A stretch of DNA of 64,000 nt from CAWAHD01 sp963781785 (lineage in GTDB: Bacteria; Planctomycetota; Planctomycetia; Isosphaerales; Isosphaeraceae). Shown one piece after another: positions 1 through 9,184 of the stretch. The translations under genes and the position numbers were made by a program. Within the stretch, counting starts at the first letter, position 1. Each line of letters starts with the position of its first letter. The stretch is taken from positions 1,736,001 through 1,800,000 of the forward strand of contig CAWAHD010000005.1 in NCBI GenBank assembly GCA_963781785.1, given 5' to 3'. A model generated the notes under the pieces. That model made no database searches and was not told the DNA's origin. It was given only the letters and a program-made list of their open reading frames with translations.

Positions 1-1698
1 TTCAGCGAGAAGAGACGCGGGGTTGAGCACGACCTTATCGCCTTCCATGAGGCCCGATCTGACTTCCACCAGCCGCTGGTTGCTCATCCCCACAACAATG
101 TCGCGCCGCTGTAGCTGCCCGTCCTGACCCACCACGAAGCAATGAGGGCTGGCACCCAGGCTGACGGTGCCGATGATCGCCTGCACGGGCACGACCATCA
201 CAAGGGCGGGGCTCTCATCGGCATAGATCGTGACTTCTGCACTCATCCCCGGCTTGAGGCCCTCCACGGGCTCGTCGATCGACACGACGGTCTTGTAGAG
301 CTTCACGTCCGCGGCAAACCAGTCTTGCTGACCGGCGACGGTATCGACGGTTTTGACGTGTCCGTGCAAGATACGGTTGGGAACGGCATCAATGCGGATC
401 TGCGCGAGCTGCCAGGTGCTCTTGTCCTTGGGGTCCTTCTCGTTGCGCAGGTCGGAAACCATGGCTTCGTGTACGCGGACGTTGACCACCATCTGCGACA
501 GGTCCGGAATCTGCATCATTTTCTGGCCCTCGCGGACCGGCTCCCCCTGAGCCACGATGGCTTGTTGCGAGCCACCGCCGCTGCGAGCCTGGTCGGAGAT
601 GTAATAAACAACCAGCCCGTCCTGCGGCGCCAGCACGAGGCATTTGGCGATCTCGGCTTCGATCTCTTGTGCCCGGGTTTGCTCCTGTTTGTAAACGGAG
701 TCCTTGGCCTGCCGGTCCGCATCGGCCTGCACCAATTTCGCTCGCGACTGGCTCCTGACCCGATCGAGTGCGCGATCGGCCTCTGCGAGCTTGGCGCTCA
801 GATCCTGAATCGTCCGCCGCTTCGTGAAATCAACCAGCACCCGTCGTTCCGTCTCCAACTTCTGCAAGGCGATGCGGTTCGCGACCAGCCGCGAATCGTC
901 CGCCTTCGCTTGAGAAGCGCTCTGATAACCCATCTTGACCATGCGGTTTGACCAGGTGGAACGCGCCTGTGCCATTTGCACGTCCGCGCGTGCCACCTCG
1001 ATGCGGCCATCGACGTCCTCGCGGGCTTGAATGAACTCGGCCTGCTCGTATTTCTCGAGATCGATTCGCGCCAGGTCGAGTGTGTTTCTGGCAGCCTCGA
1101 TATCGCTGGCATTCTGGCTCTCTTGAATGTGATATTCCTCGTTTGCGGTCACCCAGGCGGCCTTGGCCTGGTCGACTTTGATTTTCTGATCCTTGAGCTG
1201 CTCCACAAACCCCGAAGAATCCAGCTCCACGAGCTTGTCGCCCTTGACGACCTGGACTCCGGGCTCGACGATCCACTTGATCGTCGTGGCGATGGTGCTG
1301 CCCTTGGTGCCGGACCGGACGGTACAGATAATGTCGCCGTTCCTGGCCGATTCCAGAGTGCCGCGCTCGACGATGGCAACCTTCAGCTTTTCCTTGCGAA
1401 CGGTCCAGGTCGGGCCGGTAAATGGAGCTTTTCCAAAAAGCTTACCCGCCCATGACATCCCGGCGGCCAGACCGATGAGAAGCAAGAGCCCCAGGCCCCC
1501 GGCGACCCAGAGCTTGCGACGTTCATTCCGTGCATTGGCTCTGGGCAGGCGCGACGTGACGGGCCGTCGAGAACCCGGATTGCCGAAGATCGCGAGAGAG
1601 GGGTTGGTGGCCGACTGCGCGTCGTGATCGGCCTCGCCATTGAGCGCCGGCGCGTCGGATCGATTTGCAGATGACAGCGGCGGGGTTGGCGGATTCAT
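1..1698 (-). CDS. HlyD/RND-type periplasmic adaptor (membrane fusion protein), 3' end outside window
   Basis: Read on the minus strand, an open frame of 566 codons starts at ATG 1698 and is still open at base 1. The N-terminus (about 60 residues) is polar and is followed by one hydrophobic segment at residues 63-83 (WVAGGLGLLLLIGLAAG), so the protein is probably anchored in the inner membrane. Then come a lipoyl/biotinyl-like segment (GDKLVELDSSGFVEQLKDQK), a long Ala/Glu/Lys-rich alpha-helical hairpin, and a beta-barrel region (GLKPGMSAEVTIYADES) typical of adaptor proteins of RND or MacAB-type exporters. Such proteins bridge an inner-membrane transporter to the cell envelope. The partner transporter should lie to the left, outside the window. 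The substrate cannot be inferred. The family is well supported; the exact subfamily is not. Confidence 0.85.
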   Translation of the reverse strand, partial: MNPPTPPLSSANRSDAPALNGEADHDAQSATNPSLAIFGNPGSRRPVTSRLPRANARNERRKLWVAGGLGLLLLIGLAAGMSWAGKLFGKAPFTGPTWTVRKEKLKVAIVERGTLESARNGDIICTVRSGTKGSTIATTIKWIVEPGVQVVKGDKLVELDSSGFVEQLKDQKIKVDQAKAAWVTANEEYHIQESQNASDIEAARNTLDLARIDLEKYEQAEFIQAREDVDGRIEVARADVQMAQARSTWSNRMVKMGYQSASQAKADDSRLVANRIALQKLETERRVLVDFTKRRTIQDLSAKLAEADRALDRVRSQSRAKLVQADADRQAKDSVYKQEQTRAQEIEAEIAKCLVLAPQDGLVVYYISDQARSGGGSQQAIVAQGEPVREGQKMMQIPDLSQMVVNVRVHEAMVSDLRNEKDPKDKSTWQLAQIRIDAVPNRILHGHVKTVDTVAGQQDWFAADVKLYKTVVSIDEPVEGLKPGMSAEVTIYADESPALVMVVPVQAIIGTVSLGASPHCFVVGQDGQLQRRDIVVGMSNQRLVEVRSGLMEGDKVVLNPASLLAE

Positions 1699-1815
1699 CG
1701 AGCCAGGCTCCTCGCAAGTCCAGGGAAAGAAACACCTTCCCAACTCCCATTGATATTGTCGCGAGGAGCGCGAACTGTGACAAACGCCTTACCATCATTG
1801 AGGGCGTAAAGGGAC

Positions 1816-3027
1816 TTACTCCTTCACGCCCTCCAGGGCGGAGCTCGCCGCCTCCTGGAACGCCCGCCGGACATCGCTGGCGTCGGAGTTGGGGAAGTCG
1901 GCGCGCTGGACCATCAGGATGTAGATCCGCTTTTTCGCGGGATCGATCCACGCCTGGGTGCCGTATGCCCCGCCATGGCCGAAGGTGCCGGGCGAGAGCA
2001 CGCCGGTCACCCCGTTCGGGTCGCGGATCACGCACCAGCCCAGGCCCCATCCGTTGCCGGCGGTGAACCCGGTCTTCAGGTCGCCGGTCTGCACCGTGGT
2101 CATGAGCTTCACGGACTCCGGCTTCAGGTAGCGCTTCCCTTCGTACTCGCCGCCATTCAGGATCATCTGGCAGAAGCGTGCGTAATCCGCGGCTGTGGAG
2201 AATAGCCCGCCATTTGCGGCCGGGAAGCGGTCATGGCTGGTGGGACTCTTGCCGTGCAGGATGCTGATCTCTGTTGCGGCCAGCTCGCCGCCGGTCCGGC
2301 GATACGACCTGGCCAGCCGCGGGAGCTGCATGTCGTTGAGGTAGAACGTCGTGTCTTTCATTCCCAGCGGGCCGAACAGCCGCGCTTTGACAAACTCATC
2401 GAACGGCACTCCCGACACAACCTCGACGATCCGGGCCGCGGTGTTGATCCCCGACTGGCAGTAGGTCCACTTCGTGCCCGGCTCGTACTTGACGGGCTTG
2501 GCAACATAGAGCGGGATGACCCCGGCCAGGTTCTTGATGGCGCGGGCCTCCGCAGACGAGATCTCGCTCATGCCCGAGGTGTGCGTGAGCAGGTGGCGGA
2601 TCGTGACCCGCACCGGCTTCTTGTCGGCGTCTTTCAGGCTCTCGAACTCCGGCAGGTACTTCGCGACCGGATCGTCGACCGACAGCTTGCCCTCGTCCTG
2701 GAGCATGAGGACGGCCGTGGCCGTGGTCGGCTTGGTCATCGAGGCGATCCAGAAGATCGTGTCCGGTCGCATCGGCTTGCCTTCCCCGATGTCCGCCTTG
2801 CCGATCATGCCCAGGTGCACGATCCGCTCGGGTGTCGCCACGAGAGTCACCGCGCCGGAGATTTCCCGGTTGTCAACGAACGGGCGCAATCGCTCGGCAA
2901 TTGCGGAGATCGCAGGCGGATTCTCCGACTCAGCGGACTGCTGGCAAGCCGCCAGGCCGCACTGGGTTGAAAGCAGGACCAGAAATGCCATCGCACCGGG
3001 GAGAATCCATGTGGAGTGTCGCGACAT
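1816..3027 (-). CDS. Serine hydrolase, beta-lactamase (class C)/esterase family VIII-like, exported
   Basis: A 403-residue protein. I chose ATG 3027 because it is preceded by AAGGG and begins a signal-like segment (GAMAFLVLLSTQCGLAA); the frame is open 45 codons further upstream, but those look non-coding. The nucleophile motif SMTK (S96-K99) fits SxxK. A Tyr motif (WTYCQSGINTAARIVE) takes the YxN position but has Cys-Gln rather than x-Asn. FGHGGAYGTQAW replaces the KTG motif. This pattern is common in planctomycete penicillin-binding-protein-like esterases, so hydrolysis of an ester or peptide is more likely than antibiotic resistance. The substrate is unknown. It follows the HlyD gene on the same strand, but the 117-nt gap does not prove co-transcription. 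Confidence 0.85.
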   Translation of the reverse strand: MSRHSTWILPGAMAFLVLLSTQCGLAACQQSAESENPPAISAIAERLRPFVDNREISGAVTLVATPERIVHLGMIGKADIGEGKPMRPDTIFWIASMTKPTTATAVLMLQDEGKLSVDDPVAKYLPEFESLKDADKKPVRVTIRHLLTHTSGMSEISSAEARAIKNLAGVIPLYVAKPVKYEPGTKWTYCQSGINTAARIVEVVSGVPFDEFVKARLFGPLGMKDTTFYLNDMQLPRLARSYRRTGGELAATEISILHGKSPTSHDRFPAANGGLFSTAADYARFCQMILNGGEYEGKRYLKPESVKLMTTVQTGDLKTGFTAGNGWGLGWCVIRDPNGVTGVLSPGTFGHGGAYGTQAWIDPAKKRIYILMVQRADFPNSDASDVRRAFQEAASSALEGVKE

Positions 3028-3455
3028 CGTGAGGACCCTTCTCTTTGAGCTATCCCAATTGATCAAGCTGTGAAGCCAACGCACGATAGGCCGTTCTTCC
3101 ACGGTCCCATGAGTTTCCGGCCGTCCGCATTCTCCTCGAGCCCAGGGTTCATCGTCAATCACCCGACGGTGAGCCAGGTGGGACCGCCAAAGACGGTATG
3201 CCGTACGTCAGGCTGGAAAGCCTGACCTACGCCCGCGTCAGGCTGGAAAGCCTGACCTACGTCGGCGCAAACCGTTCCTCCGGTGCACTTAGGGCGCCGA
3301 TGCCGAACGTCGTCGTCACGGGAACCGTGTTTCTTGAGAATCTTTGAAGATTTCGCGTCCGGTTCCAGTGCGAAACGGATCTTACCTAAGAAGCAGGAAG
3401 CCACATCCGGTGAACCCATACCGATCAAACGTTCACGAAGGGAGTCTGTGAACCG
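3028..3455. other. Intergenic region with two dispersed palindromic repeats
   Basis: About 430 bases between divergent genes (hydrolase leftward, GDSL protein rightward). It must hold both promoters, but I recognise no convincing -35/-10 pair. Two copies of the GTCAGGCT-AGCCTGAC palindrome lie at 3207-3260. No plausible gene is seen. Confidence 0.5.
3207..3260. repeat. Two tandem copies of a dispersed REP-like palindrome
   Basis: Units at 3207-3230 and 3237-3260 read GTCAGGCTGGAAAGCCTGAC followed by CTAC. The arms GTCAGGCT and AGCCTGAC can form a short hairpin. Near-identical copies occur at 16920, 24020, 24054 and 30080, always between genes. Translated on the other strand they give the spurious peptide VGQAFQPD, often seen in over-called planctomycete ORFs. 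Confidence 0.85.
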
Positions 3456-4421
3456 ATGGATTGTCGATTGTTTTCGACCAGAGCGACATGGACAGTCGCG
3501 ATCGTGCTGGGAGCGATGATGTTCGCGGGTGGCCGGGCCCAGGCCGATCCCATTACGGGGATTGTGTCGTTCGGCGACAGCCTTTCCGACGCGGGCAACG
3601 ACTCCATCGCCAGCGGAGGGACTCAGCCCACCCCGTCCGCGAATTATTATCAAGGCACGTTCACCAACGGACCGAACTGGCTGGATTATCTGGCCCATGA
3701 TCTGGGAGAGGCGGCGCCTGTGGCCTCTCTGGCCGGCGGCTCCGATTACGCCTTCGGCGGGGCGTCAACGGGCAGCGGTACGACGACCTACGCCCCTGGC
3801 CAGGCGGTGCCCAACGTCGACACCCAGATCGCGATGTACCTGTCGAACAACACCCCAAAGGCCAGCCAGCTCTTCACCATCTGGGCCGGGGCCAATAACC
3901 TGCTGATCGGCAATCAAAGCAATCCGACTGTGCCGGCCCAGGACATCGGGAAAGAAATCACCACGCTCGCGGCCGCGGGCGCCAAGCAATTCCTGATCCC
4001 GAATTTACCGCTCCTGGGCGAGATCCCGGCGTCACTCGGGTTGCCTTCCGCGCAGCGCCAGGCCTTGGACGCATGGTCAGTCGGCTTCAATCAGACCTTG
4101 CAGGCGGAAGCGACTTCTCTCCAGCAAAGCCTGGGGGTCCAGATTCATATCGCGAACGTCCAGGGATTGCTTCAAAACGTGCTGGCCAACCCCGGAGGTT
4201 ATGGGTTTACCAACGCGACGGGCTCCGCGATCAACTCATCATTGAATGGCAACGGTTATGTCTTCTGGGATTCCGAACATCCCACGACGGCCGCCGATGC
4301 GCTCATCGGTGAGATTGCCGCCCAGTCGGTGCCCGAGCCATCGACGCTCTTGATCTTCGGCATGGCGATCGGCGGCTTCGCGGCTTCGAGAAAACTGCGC
4401 GGCCGGCGCCCGCCTGCCTGA
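3456..4421 (+). CDS. GDSL/SGNH hydrolase with PEP-CTERM sorting signal
   Basis: A 321-residue exported lipase/esterase-like protein. The signal peptide covers about residues 11-30, ending GRAQA. SGNH blocks are visible: FGDSLSDAGN with nucleophile S42, a Gly in the GGASTG region, IWAGANNLL (block III, Asn) and DSEHPTTAADA (Asp/His of block V). The C-terminus is a textbook PEP-CTERM signal: VPEPSTLL, a hydrophobic stretch, then a basic tail (RKLRGRR). This predicts processing by an exosortase and placement in the cell envelope or matrix. ATG 3456 has GGGAG about 12 bases upstream. The ester substrate is unknown. Confidence 0.92.
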   Translation: MDCRLFSTRATWTVAIVLGAMMFAGGRAQADPITGIVSFGDSLSDAGNDSIASGGTQPTPSANYYQGTFTNGPNWLDYLAHDLGEAAPVASLAGGSDYAFGGASTGSGTTTYAPGQAVPNVDTQIAMYLSNNTPKASQLFTIWAGANNLLIGNQSNPTVPAQDIGKEITTLAAAGAKQFLIPNLPLLGEIPASLGLPSAQRQALDAWSVGFNQTLQAEATSLQQSLGVQIHIANVQGLLQNVLANPGGYGFTNATGSAINSSLNGNGYVFWDSEHPTTAADALIGEIAAQSVPEPSTLLIFGMAIGGFAASRKLRGRRPPA

Positions 4422-4492
4422 AGGCGCCACGGTGGCTGGTGGATCTCGTCCGTTCCGTCCCGAACCGTTTTCTCGCTGAGGTCAACTTGTAA

Positions 4493-5083
4493 TCATCGCG
4501 TGCCGCCGGGCTGAGCGAGCCGTTTTGTCCTGTTCTTCAAGCGACGGAGCGCGGCCTCGGCATCGGGCACGCTGACGGCCAAACGGCGCAGTTCGAGGGC
4601 GGCATTCACGAATGCGATGGAGTCGGCTTCGGTGCTGTCCAGCGAGCTCGAGTCCCGTCGGACGCGGTCCAGCCAAGCGGCCACCTTGGTCCATTTGTAA
4701 AGCGGGGACTTCTGGTGCTGACCGGCGACGGGGGCCGGGAAACCGCCCGGCCCACGCTTCCCCTGCGCGTACAGCCGGATCGCCTCACGCGACAGCTTGG
4801 CCCGCCGCGCGATTTCGCTGGTCGTGACGAGCTCGTCCGGCTCGACTCTCACGGTCCTGAGCCCAAGGCCGGCCCTTTCGATGTCTTCGATCGCCGAAAG
4901 CACCGCCTCCAGCGGAGAGGCCGCCTTGCGATGGAAGGTGCCGAAATGGACGCCAGCGCGCGTGCCGAACGTGGCGTCACCACATCCCGCTTCGAACAGC
5001 CGGTCCACCCTGTCGAAGGTGAGCTCATCGACGCCGTCGAGCTGCAAGGTGAACTCGTACTCGTGCTGCTTGACGCTCTTCAA
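4493..5083 (-). CDS. HTH-containing protein, putative antitoxin of a HicA-like pair
   Basis: A 196-residue protein whose start codon overlaps the stop of the small upstream gene (ATGA, 4 bases), so the two are almost certainly co-translated. Residues 1-80 form a mixed alpha/beta segment (YEFTLQLDGVDELTFDRVD). It is followed by a helix-turn-helix-like stretch (LVTTSEIARRAKLSREAIRL, about residues 85-104) resembling MerR/AlpA-type DNA recognition, then a helical tail rich in Arg and Ala. The arrangement (short GSHxW-type protein followed by a DNA-binding protein) is the usual order of HicA-HicB-type toxin-antitoxin pairs, so an antitoxin/autorepressor role is inferred. No activity is shown by the sequence. 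Confidence 0.65.
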   Translation of the reverse strand: MKSVKQHEYEFTLQLDGVDELTFDRVDRLFEAGCGDATFGTRAGVHFGTFHRKAASPLEAVLSAIEDIERAGLGLRTVRVEPDELVTTSEIARRAKLSREAIRLYAQGKRGPGGFPAPVAGQHQKSPLYKWTKVAAWLDRVRRDSSSLDSTEADSIAFVNAALELRRLAVSVPDAEAALRRLKNRTKRLAQPGGTR

Positions 5084-5316
5084 TTGTGCCTCTCCCCGTG
5101 CGGGCAGTCGTCCACACCCCGCACAATGTCACGTGCGTGCGCGGTCGGATTCTTGGGGGTTGACCAGACCGAGATCCGGCAGCCGTCCCGGTTCCGGCGC
5201 GGGCAGAGCAAGAAGCCCCAAGCGTGCGAACCACCAACCAGCACGCGCCAGCCGCGCGACTCAGCGTGCTGTATCGCCTGCTCGATCGCTTTCCGAGGGT
5301 GCCGCGGGCGGGCCAT
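5080..5316 (-). CDS. Small HicA-like putative toxin
   Basis: A 78-residue basic protein starting at ATG 5316 (MARPRHPRK); a TTG four codons upstream is a less likely start. It has a short helix (AIEQAIQHAESRGWRV) followed by GGSHAWGFLLCPRR. The spacing of GWR to GSH and the conserved His resemble the dsRBD-like HicA mRNA interferases, where this His is catalytic. Conserved-looking Cys and the ISVWSTPKNP stretch are not typical of classical HicA, so this may be a distinct branch. It overlaps the downstream HTH gene by 4 bases. Function as an RNase toxin is inference from fold-like motifs and gene order. Confidence 0.6.
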   Translation of the reverse strand: MARPRHPRKAIEQAIQHAESRGWRVLVGGSHAWGFLLCPRRNRDGCRISVWSTPKNPTAHARDIVRGVDDCPHGERHN

Positions 5317-5426
5317 GCCCTCAAACAATACGCGCCGTGTTGGCGATTGTCAACAAGCCACGATGAGGATAAGAATCGACTTGCTTTGTCTTATCTGTGT
5401 GCACCTGTGGTGAGATTTCTTGTGGA

Positions 5427-7898
5427 TCAACGGGCCCGGGGGTCGAGCGATTTGAGCGACAAGCGGGTGTCGACGCCCCGCCCCAGCCCCTCGAGAGCCG
5501 CACGTCGCCCCTCCGGCGTTTTGGACTCGTCGAGGGCCAGCCGCAGGGCACCGGCCACATCGCCGGCGGTCGCGCGGGCCGAGACGACACGCTGCAGGGC
5601 AGACCGCTGGTACATCGGGTCATCGATCGACCGGATTGTCTTCAAGGCACCGGGGCTGTCTCCGGCGATTGCCTGAATCTCTGCCAGGTTCATCCGCTCG
5701 ATGGCTGGCATGTTCTGGTTGATCCCGGGAACCCTCGCGAGCTCCGGGTTCGGCGGAGGGGGATCTTTCACCGCCAGACCCGCATCGCTGATAGCACGGA
5801 CGAAAGTGGCCCGGGCCGCGGTATGCTCTCCTCTCGCTGCCTGCGCGGGCGATCAGCGCGAGGCTTTCGGACCGCTTCCCGTTCATCGCCCCTACCGAGA
5901 GCACCGCGCCGTCGATGTCGCTGTTGGCGACCTGCCCGGTCGCGATCTGGCTCAACCGCCCGTCGCGCCCACGCATGGTCGGGTGGTCGATCACCGAGCG
6001 ATAGGCTTCGCGCAGCGTGTCCCTGGCCCCCGCGGTATCGCCTGCCAGATGCTGGACGGCAGCGACGCGGATCAAGGCGTACGGCTGCCCGTCCGTCATG
6101 TCGTAGCCGCTGCGGGAAGGCCCCTCGCCGATCGCCTTGGCGGACCGCTTCGCTGCCTCCAGATCACCGAGCCGAGCCTGGGCCGCCGCCAGGTCGCTCA
6201 ACCCGAAATACGTCTGATCGGCCGCCTCGATCTTGGCGAGCCGGTCGGCTGCCTCACGAACGAACCTCCGGGCGATGACCCGGTTGGGGCCCCTGGACGC
6301 GGCGTCAGCGATTGAGCCCAGGACGTTGCCTCCATTTTGCACCCCTTCGGACCACCCGAAGGCCGCCTCAAAGTCGCCGGCGGCCGCAAGCGCTGCGGCG
6401 ATTTTCGGGGCGGACACGTCGCGCATGTTCCTGATACGACTGGAGTCAAAGAATTTCTTCGAGAACTCGAGGAGGAGCTCGACCGTCGTGTGGGCGTCCT
6501 CTCGGGCGCCGATCACCCCTTGCTCCAGCGCGATATCCGCGAGGGTACCGAGCGCACGACGGTCCTTATGGTCGTCGCCAACCACCCCGGGCTGGGCCTT
6601 GACGGCCTGTTGAAGCGTCGTGCGCGCGTCGTCGTTGAGGCCGCAATCGGCCTGGAAGTGGCCGACGCTCCAGAGGTACCATGCGCTCGCGGCTCCGCCA
6701 AAACCTCCCTCGGCCTCTTTTGCGGCTTCGGCGAACGTCGCGCGGGCTCCCTCACGGTCGCTCGCCTTGGCCTGGGCCGTGGCGATCGTCGTCAGGGTCC
6801 ACGACATGGACGCTGGCTTCGTCCTGGCCAGCGCGACGGCCTCACTCGACGCGCGGCGGAGCAACTGGTGCAGCTCTTCCCGCGGCGGAAGCGCCACGAT
6901 GATGGCCGTGGACGGAACGGTGACTTTCGCCGCCTCGGGAGGTTTCACGACGGGCGCGACGGGTTTCTGTGGGGCTTTTTGCGCAGTGGCGGCCCGGCCC
7001 TCCTTCGTCGTATCCGGAATGGTGAATGCCGCTCCCGCCGCGACGACCAGGGCGGCCAGCGCCAGACAGAGCGAGCGCGCCCGTCTTCAGGTTCGTCCAC
7101 AACATCGTTCTCAACACTCCTCGTGTCAGAGAGGCCACCGAGGCTGAAACCAGGCCCGCAGCCGCTGGCTCCTGGAGGAGCCGCGTCGCCATCTGTGCCG
7201 TGGTGCTCAACAAAGCTTCGGGTGCTCTCGCGGGCGCGATCTCTTGCGCCAGAGTGCTTGTGCCAAGGCTGGCCTCCGGAGCCAGCCCACGGCGGGTCAG
7301 TCGGTCGCGTAACCGCTCCCGGCCCCGCGCCAATCGGGATAAGATCGTCCCTTTCGGACAGCGCAGCCGCTGCGCCACCGCCTCCGCGGAAAGGCCCTCG
7401 AGATAACAGAGAACCAGTGGCTCCCGATATCGATCCGGCAGGCGAGCGATCTCTTCGTGGAGCTCCGTCAAGGCTTCGGGTCGGTCAGCCTTGCTGGCAA
7501 ATCTCAAAGCTCTCATCTCGGCCCCCCGCCGTTCGTAATCTCTCCGCGCTGAATGCGCTTGCCCTGGCCCGCCTGCCGACCCGCAAGGCGACCCCATGGA
7601 GCCAGCTCGCCAACGAGTCGGCCTTGCGAACGGAGCCGGCCTTCTTGACCAGGACCAGGAACGTGGCCTGGAATGCGTCCTCGGCGTCGTGCGACTCATC
7701 GAGGATCTCCCGGCAGACACCCAGCACCATCGGTCCGTGACGCTCCATCAAAGCCGTGAAGGCCGATTGAGCCTCTCCATCGCGGCCGCCGACAAACCGC
7801 TCGAGGAGCTGGCCGTCGCTGAGGTCCCGGACGACTCCGACGTTTGAGAGGATGCTCAGTTGATTCGGCAGGTCAGCGCCCGACAATCTGGCCGCCAT
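5427..7898 (-). pseudogene. ECF sigma factor with membrane and TPR-like C-terminus, copy 1 (multiply frameshifted)
   Basis: A degraded copy of the gene at 9185-11639. It starts at ATG 7898 (MAARLSGADL). Sigma region 2 (CREILDESHDAEDAF) is intact, but one extra A near 7553 shifts the frame just after RRARAS. Region 4 (LPDRYREPLVLCYLEGL) follows in the new frame. A second 1-nt insertion near 7064-7070 lies in the transmembrane segment, and a third switch at 5842-5847 precedes the final 124 residues. The C-terminal part is a helical-repeat (TPR/HEAT-like) region (GDREGARATFAEAAKEAEGG). The third switch is shared with copy 2. Unless the base calls are wrong, this copy cannot make full-length protein. 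Confidence 0.8.
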
Positions 7899-8297
7899 TG
7901 GTCCGGTCTCCTTGAGAGGTCCTGACTCATAGTGCGGGCGAGGTCCGAACCGATTCCAACTTCGTTCGAAAAGATTTCGCGTGCGGGAGGGAACCGGCAA
8001 CACAGAGTGCGGCTCACCGTGATCAGTATGTCGAACGACGCGTTGCGGCGATAGCATGGAACGAACGGAAGCTTCGGTTCCAGACTCTCCGCCCTCGGCC
8101 TGAGCGGTGGGCAGGTCACCAACTTGGAGTGAAAGAACGCAAGCGGACACTGCCGAGACTGCGGATTATCGGTTGATTTATTGCCCACGCAAACGGCCTG
8201 GACTCATCTACCGCGGGTTTTCGCGGGCACGACACTCAGGGTACAATTGCTGTTCGTGAGGAATGTGTATTCGTTATGTTCGGGAGGACCCACCACC
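7899..8297. other. Intergenic leader, duplicated upstream of copy 2
   Basis: About 400 bases between the copy-1 start (leftward) and the PIN antitoxin (rightward). The part at 7899-8080 closely matches 11640-11830 upstream of copy 2 (shared GAGGTCCT, TTTCGCGTGCGGGAGGGAAC and GATCAGTATGTCG), so the duplication includes the 5' leader and probably the promoter. The sequence GGGTACAATTGC near 8245 may supply a -10 element (TACAAT) for the toxin-antitoxin pair; this is a weak call. Confidence 0.55.
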
Positions 8298-8537
8298 ATG
8301 CTGCCGAAGGCTCCCCGTCCTGACTTGTCCAAGTTGCCGGCGTCGGGGCTGGGGCCCGACGGCAAGCTCCGTCGGATGACCGACGAGGAGCGGGCGCATG
8401 CTATCGAATCGGCACGGCGACGGCTGGCTGAAATTGCCGAGATGACCGACGACGATCCGTCCGGGGCGTTTGAGGAGTTCATGCGGAGCGTCGACGAGAG
8501 CCGTCCTCATCGCCCACTGTTTCGGGGGATGTACTGA
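8298..8537 (+). CDS. Putative antitoxin of PIN-domain module
   Basis: A 79-residue charged protein (ATG 8298, GGGAGG 11 bases upstream). It contains RMTDEERAHAIESARRRLAE, a predicted amphipathic helix, and ends in a Pro/His/Arg-rich tail (ESRPHRPLFRGMY), a typical layout for antitoxins whose flexible C-terminus blocks the toxin active site. Its stop is 3 bases before the PIN toxin start, so they are co-transcribed. No clear DNA-binding motif is visible. The role is inferred from size and position. Confidence 0.65.
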   Translation: MLPKAPRPDLSKLPASGLGPDGKLRRMTDEERAHAIESARRRLAEIAEMTDDDPSGAFEEFMRSVDESRPHRPLFRGMY

Positions 8538-8540
8538 GCG

Positions 8541-8999
8541 ATGGCCGAGTACGTCCTGCTCGACTCGGTCCCGCTCAGCTCTGCCTGCCGTAACCCTCGC
8601 CACCCGGCGGCAGTGCAGTGCCGCCAGTGGATCAACGGCTTACTCGCCCGCGGCGTCCTGGTCGCTGTCCCGGAGATCACCGACTTCGAAGTTCGCCGTG
8701 AGTTGACTCGGGTCGGAGCAATGCCATCCCTGAATCGGCTTGACGCCTTGGTCACGGCGGGGGGTTTGATCTACGTGCCCGTCACGACCCTGGATTGGCG
8801 TCAAGCCGCCTTGTTCTGGGCCGATGCCCGTCGGCAGGGGATTCCGACCGCGCACCCACACGCACTCGACGCCGACACCATCCTCGCCGCCTGCGCCATC
8901 ACGATAGGTCATCCTGGCGATTCGGTTATTGTGGCCACGACGAACATCGTTCATTTGTTGCGCTACTGTGACGCCCGGCTGTGGACGACCATCGTCTGA
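8541..8999 (+). CDS. PIN-domain ribonuclease toxin (VapC-like)
   Basis: A 152-residue protein of typical PIN length. Acidic residues expected for metal-dependent RNase activity are in order: LLDSVPLS (Asp near residue 8), PEITDFEVRREL (Glu), ALDADTILAA (Asp) and VATTNIVHL (Thr/Asn of the last motif). The segment DFEVRRELTR and the C-terminal HLLRYCDA pattern match a PIN subfamily common in cyanobacteria and planctomycetes. Such toxins cleave RNA in the cytoplasm and are held inactive by the upstream antitoxin. The module sits between two direct repeats of a sigma-factor gene. Confidence 0.85.
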   Translation: MAEYVLLDSVPLSSACRNPRHPAAVQCRQWINGLLARGVLVAVPEITDFEVRRELTRVGAMPSLNRLDALVTAGGLIYVPVTTLDWRQAALFWADARRQGIPTAHPHALDADTILAACAITIGHPGDSVIVATTNIVHLLRYCDARLWTTIV

Positions 9000-9119
9000 C
9001 CAGGACGGTCTCATGTCGCACCCTCGTGCCCTTCGGGGTCCCGCATCAACAATTTGTTGTCGATGTCTCTGCGCCGGGATCTTGAGTGTCTGGAACAGCT
9101 CCCTGCTGCCTGAAAACGA

Positions 9120-9174
9120 ATAATTGGTATCAGTTGATTTTAATCTTCGATTAAAATCAACTGATACCAATTAT
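9120..9174. repeat. Perfect 26-bp AT-rich palindrome (3-nt loop)
   Basis: Arms 9120-9145 and 9149-9174 pair without a mismatch around a TTC loop (left arm ends TTGATTTTAATC). It lies between convergent genes, the PIN toxin and sigma copy 2, and is far more AT-rich than its surroundings. It could be a bidirectional terminator, but there is no GC clamp or T-tract like a classic one. A small mobile-element remnant is the other option. Confidence 0.8.
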
Positions 9175-9184
9175 CTTTAAGCGA

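Noticed and set aside
1816..3027. Antibiotic-resistance beta-lactamase
   Set aside because: The Tyr motif lacks the usual Asn, and HGG replaces KTG, which fits esterase-like relatives better.
3159..3698. 179-codon minus-strand frame with VGQAFQPD peptides
   Set aside because: It translates the REP-like repeats and lies antisense to the 5' part of the GDSL gene.
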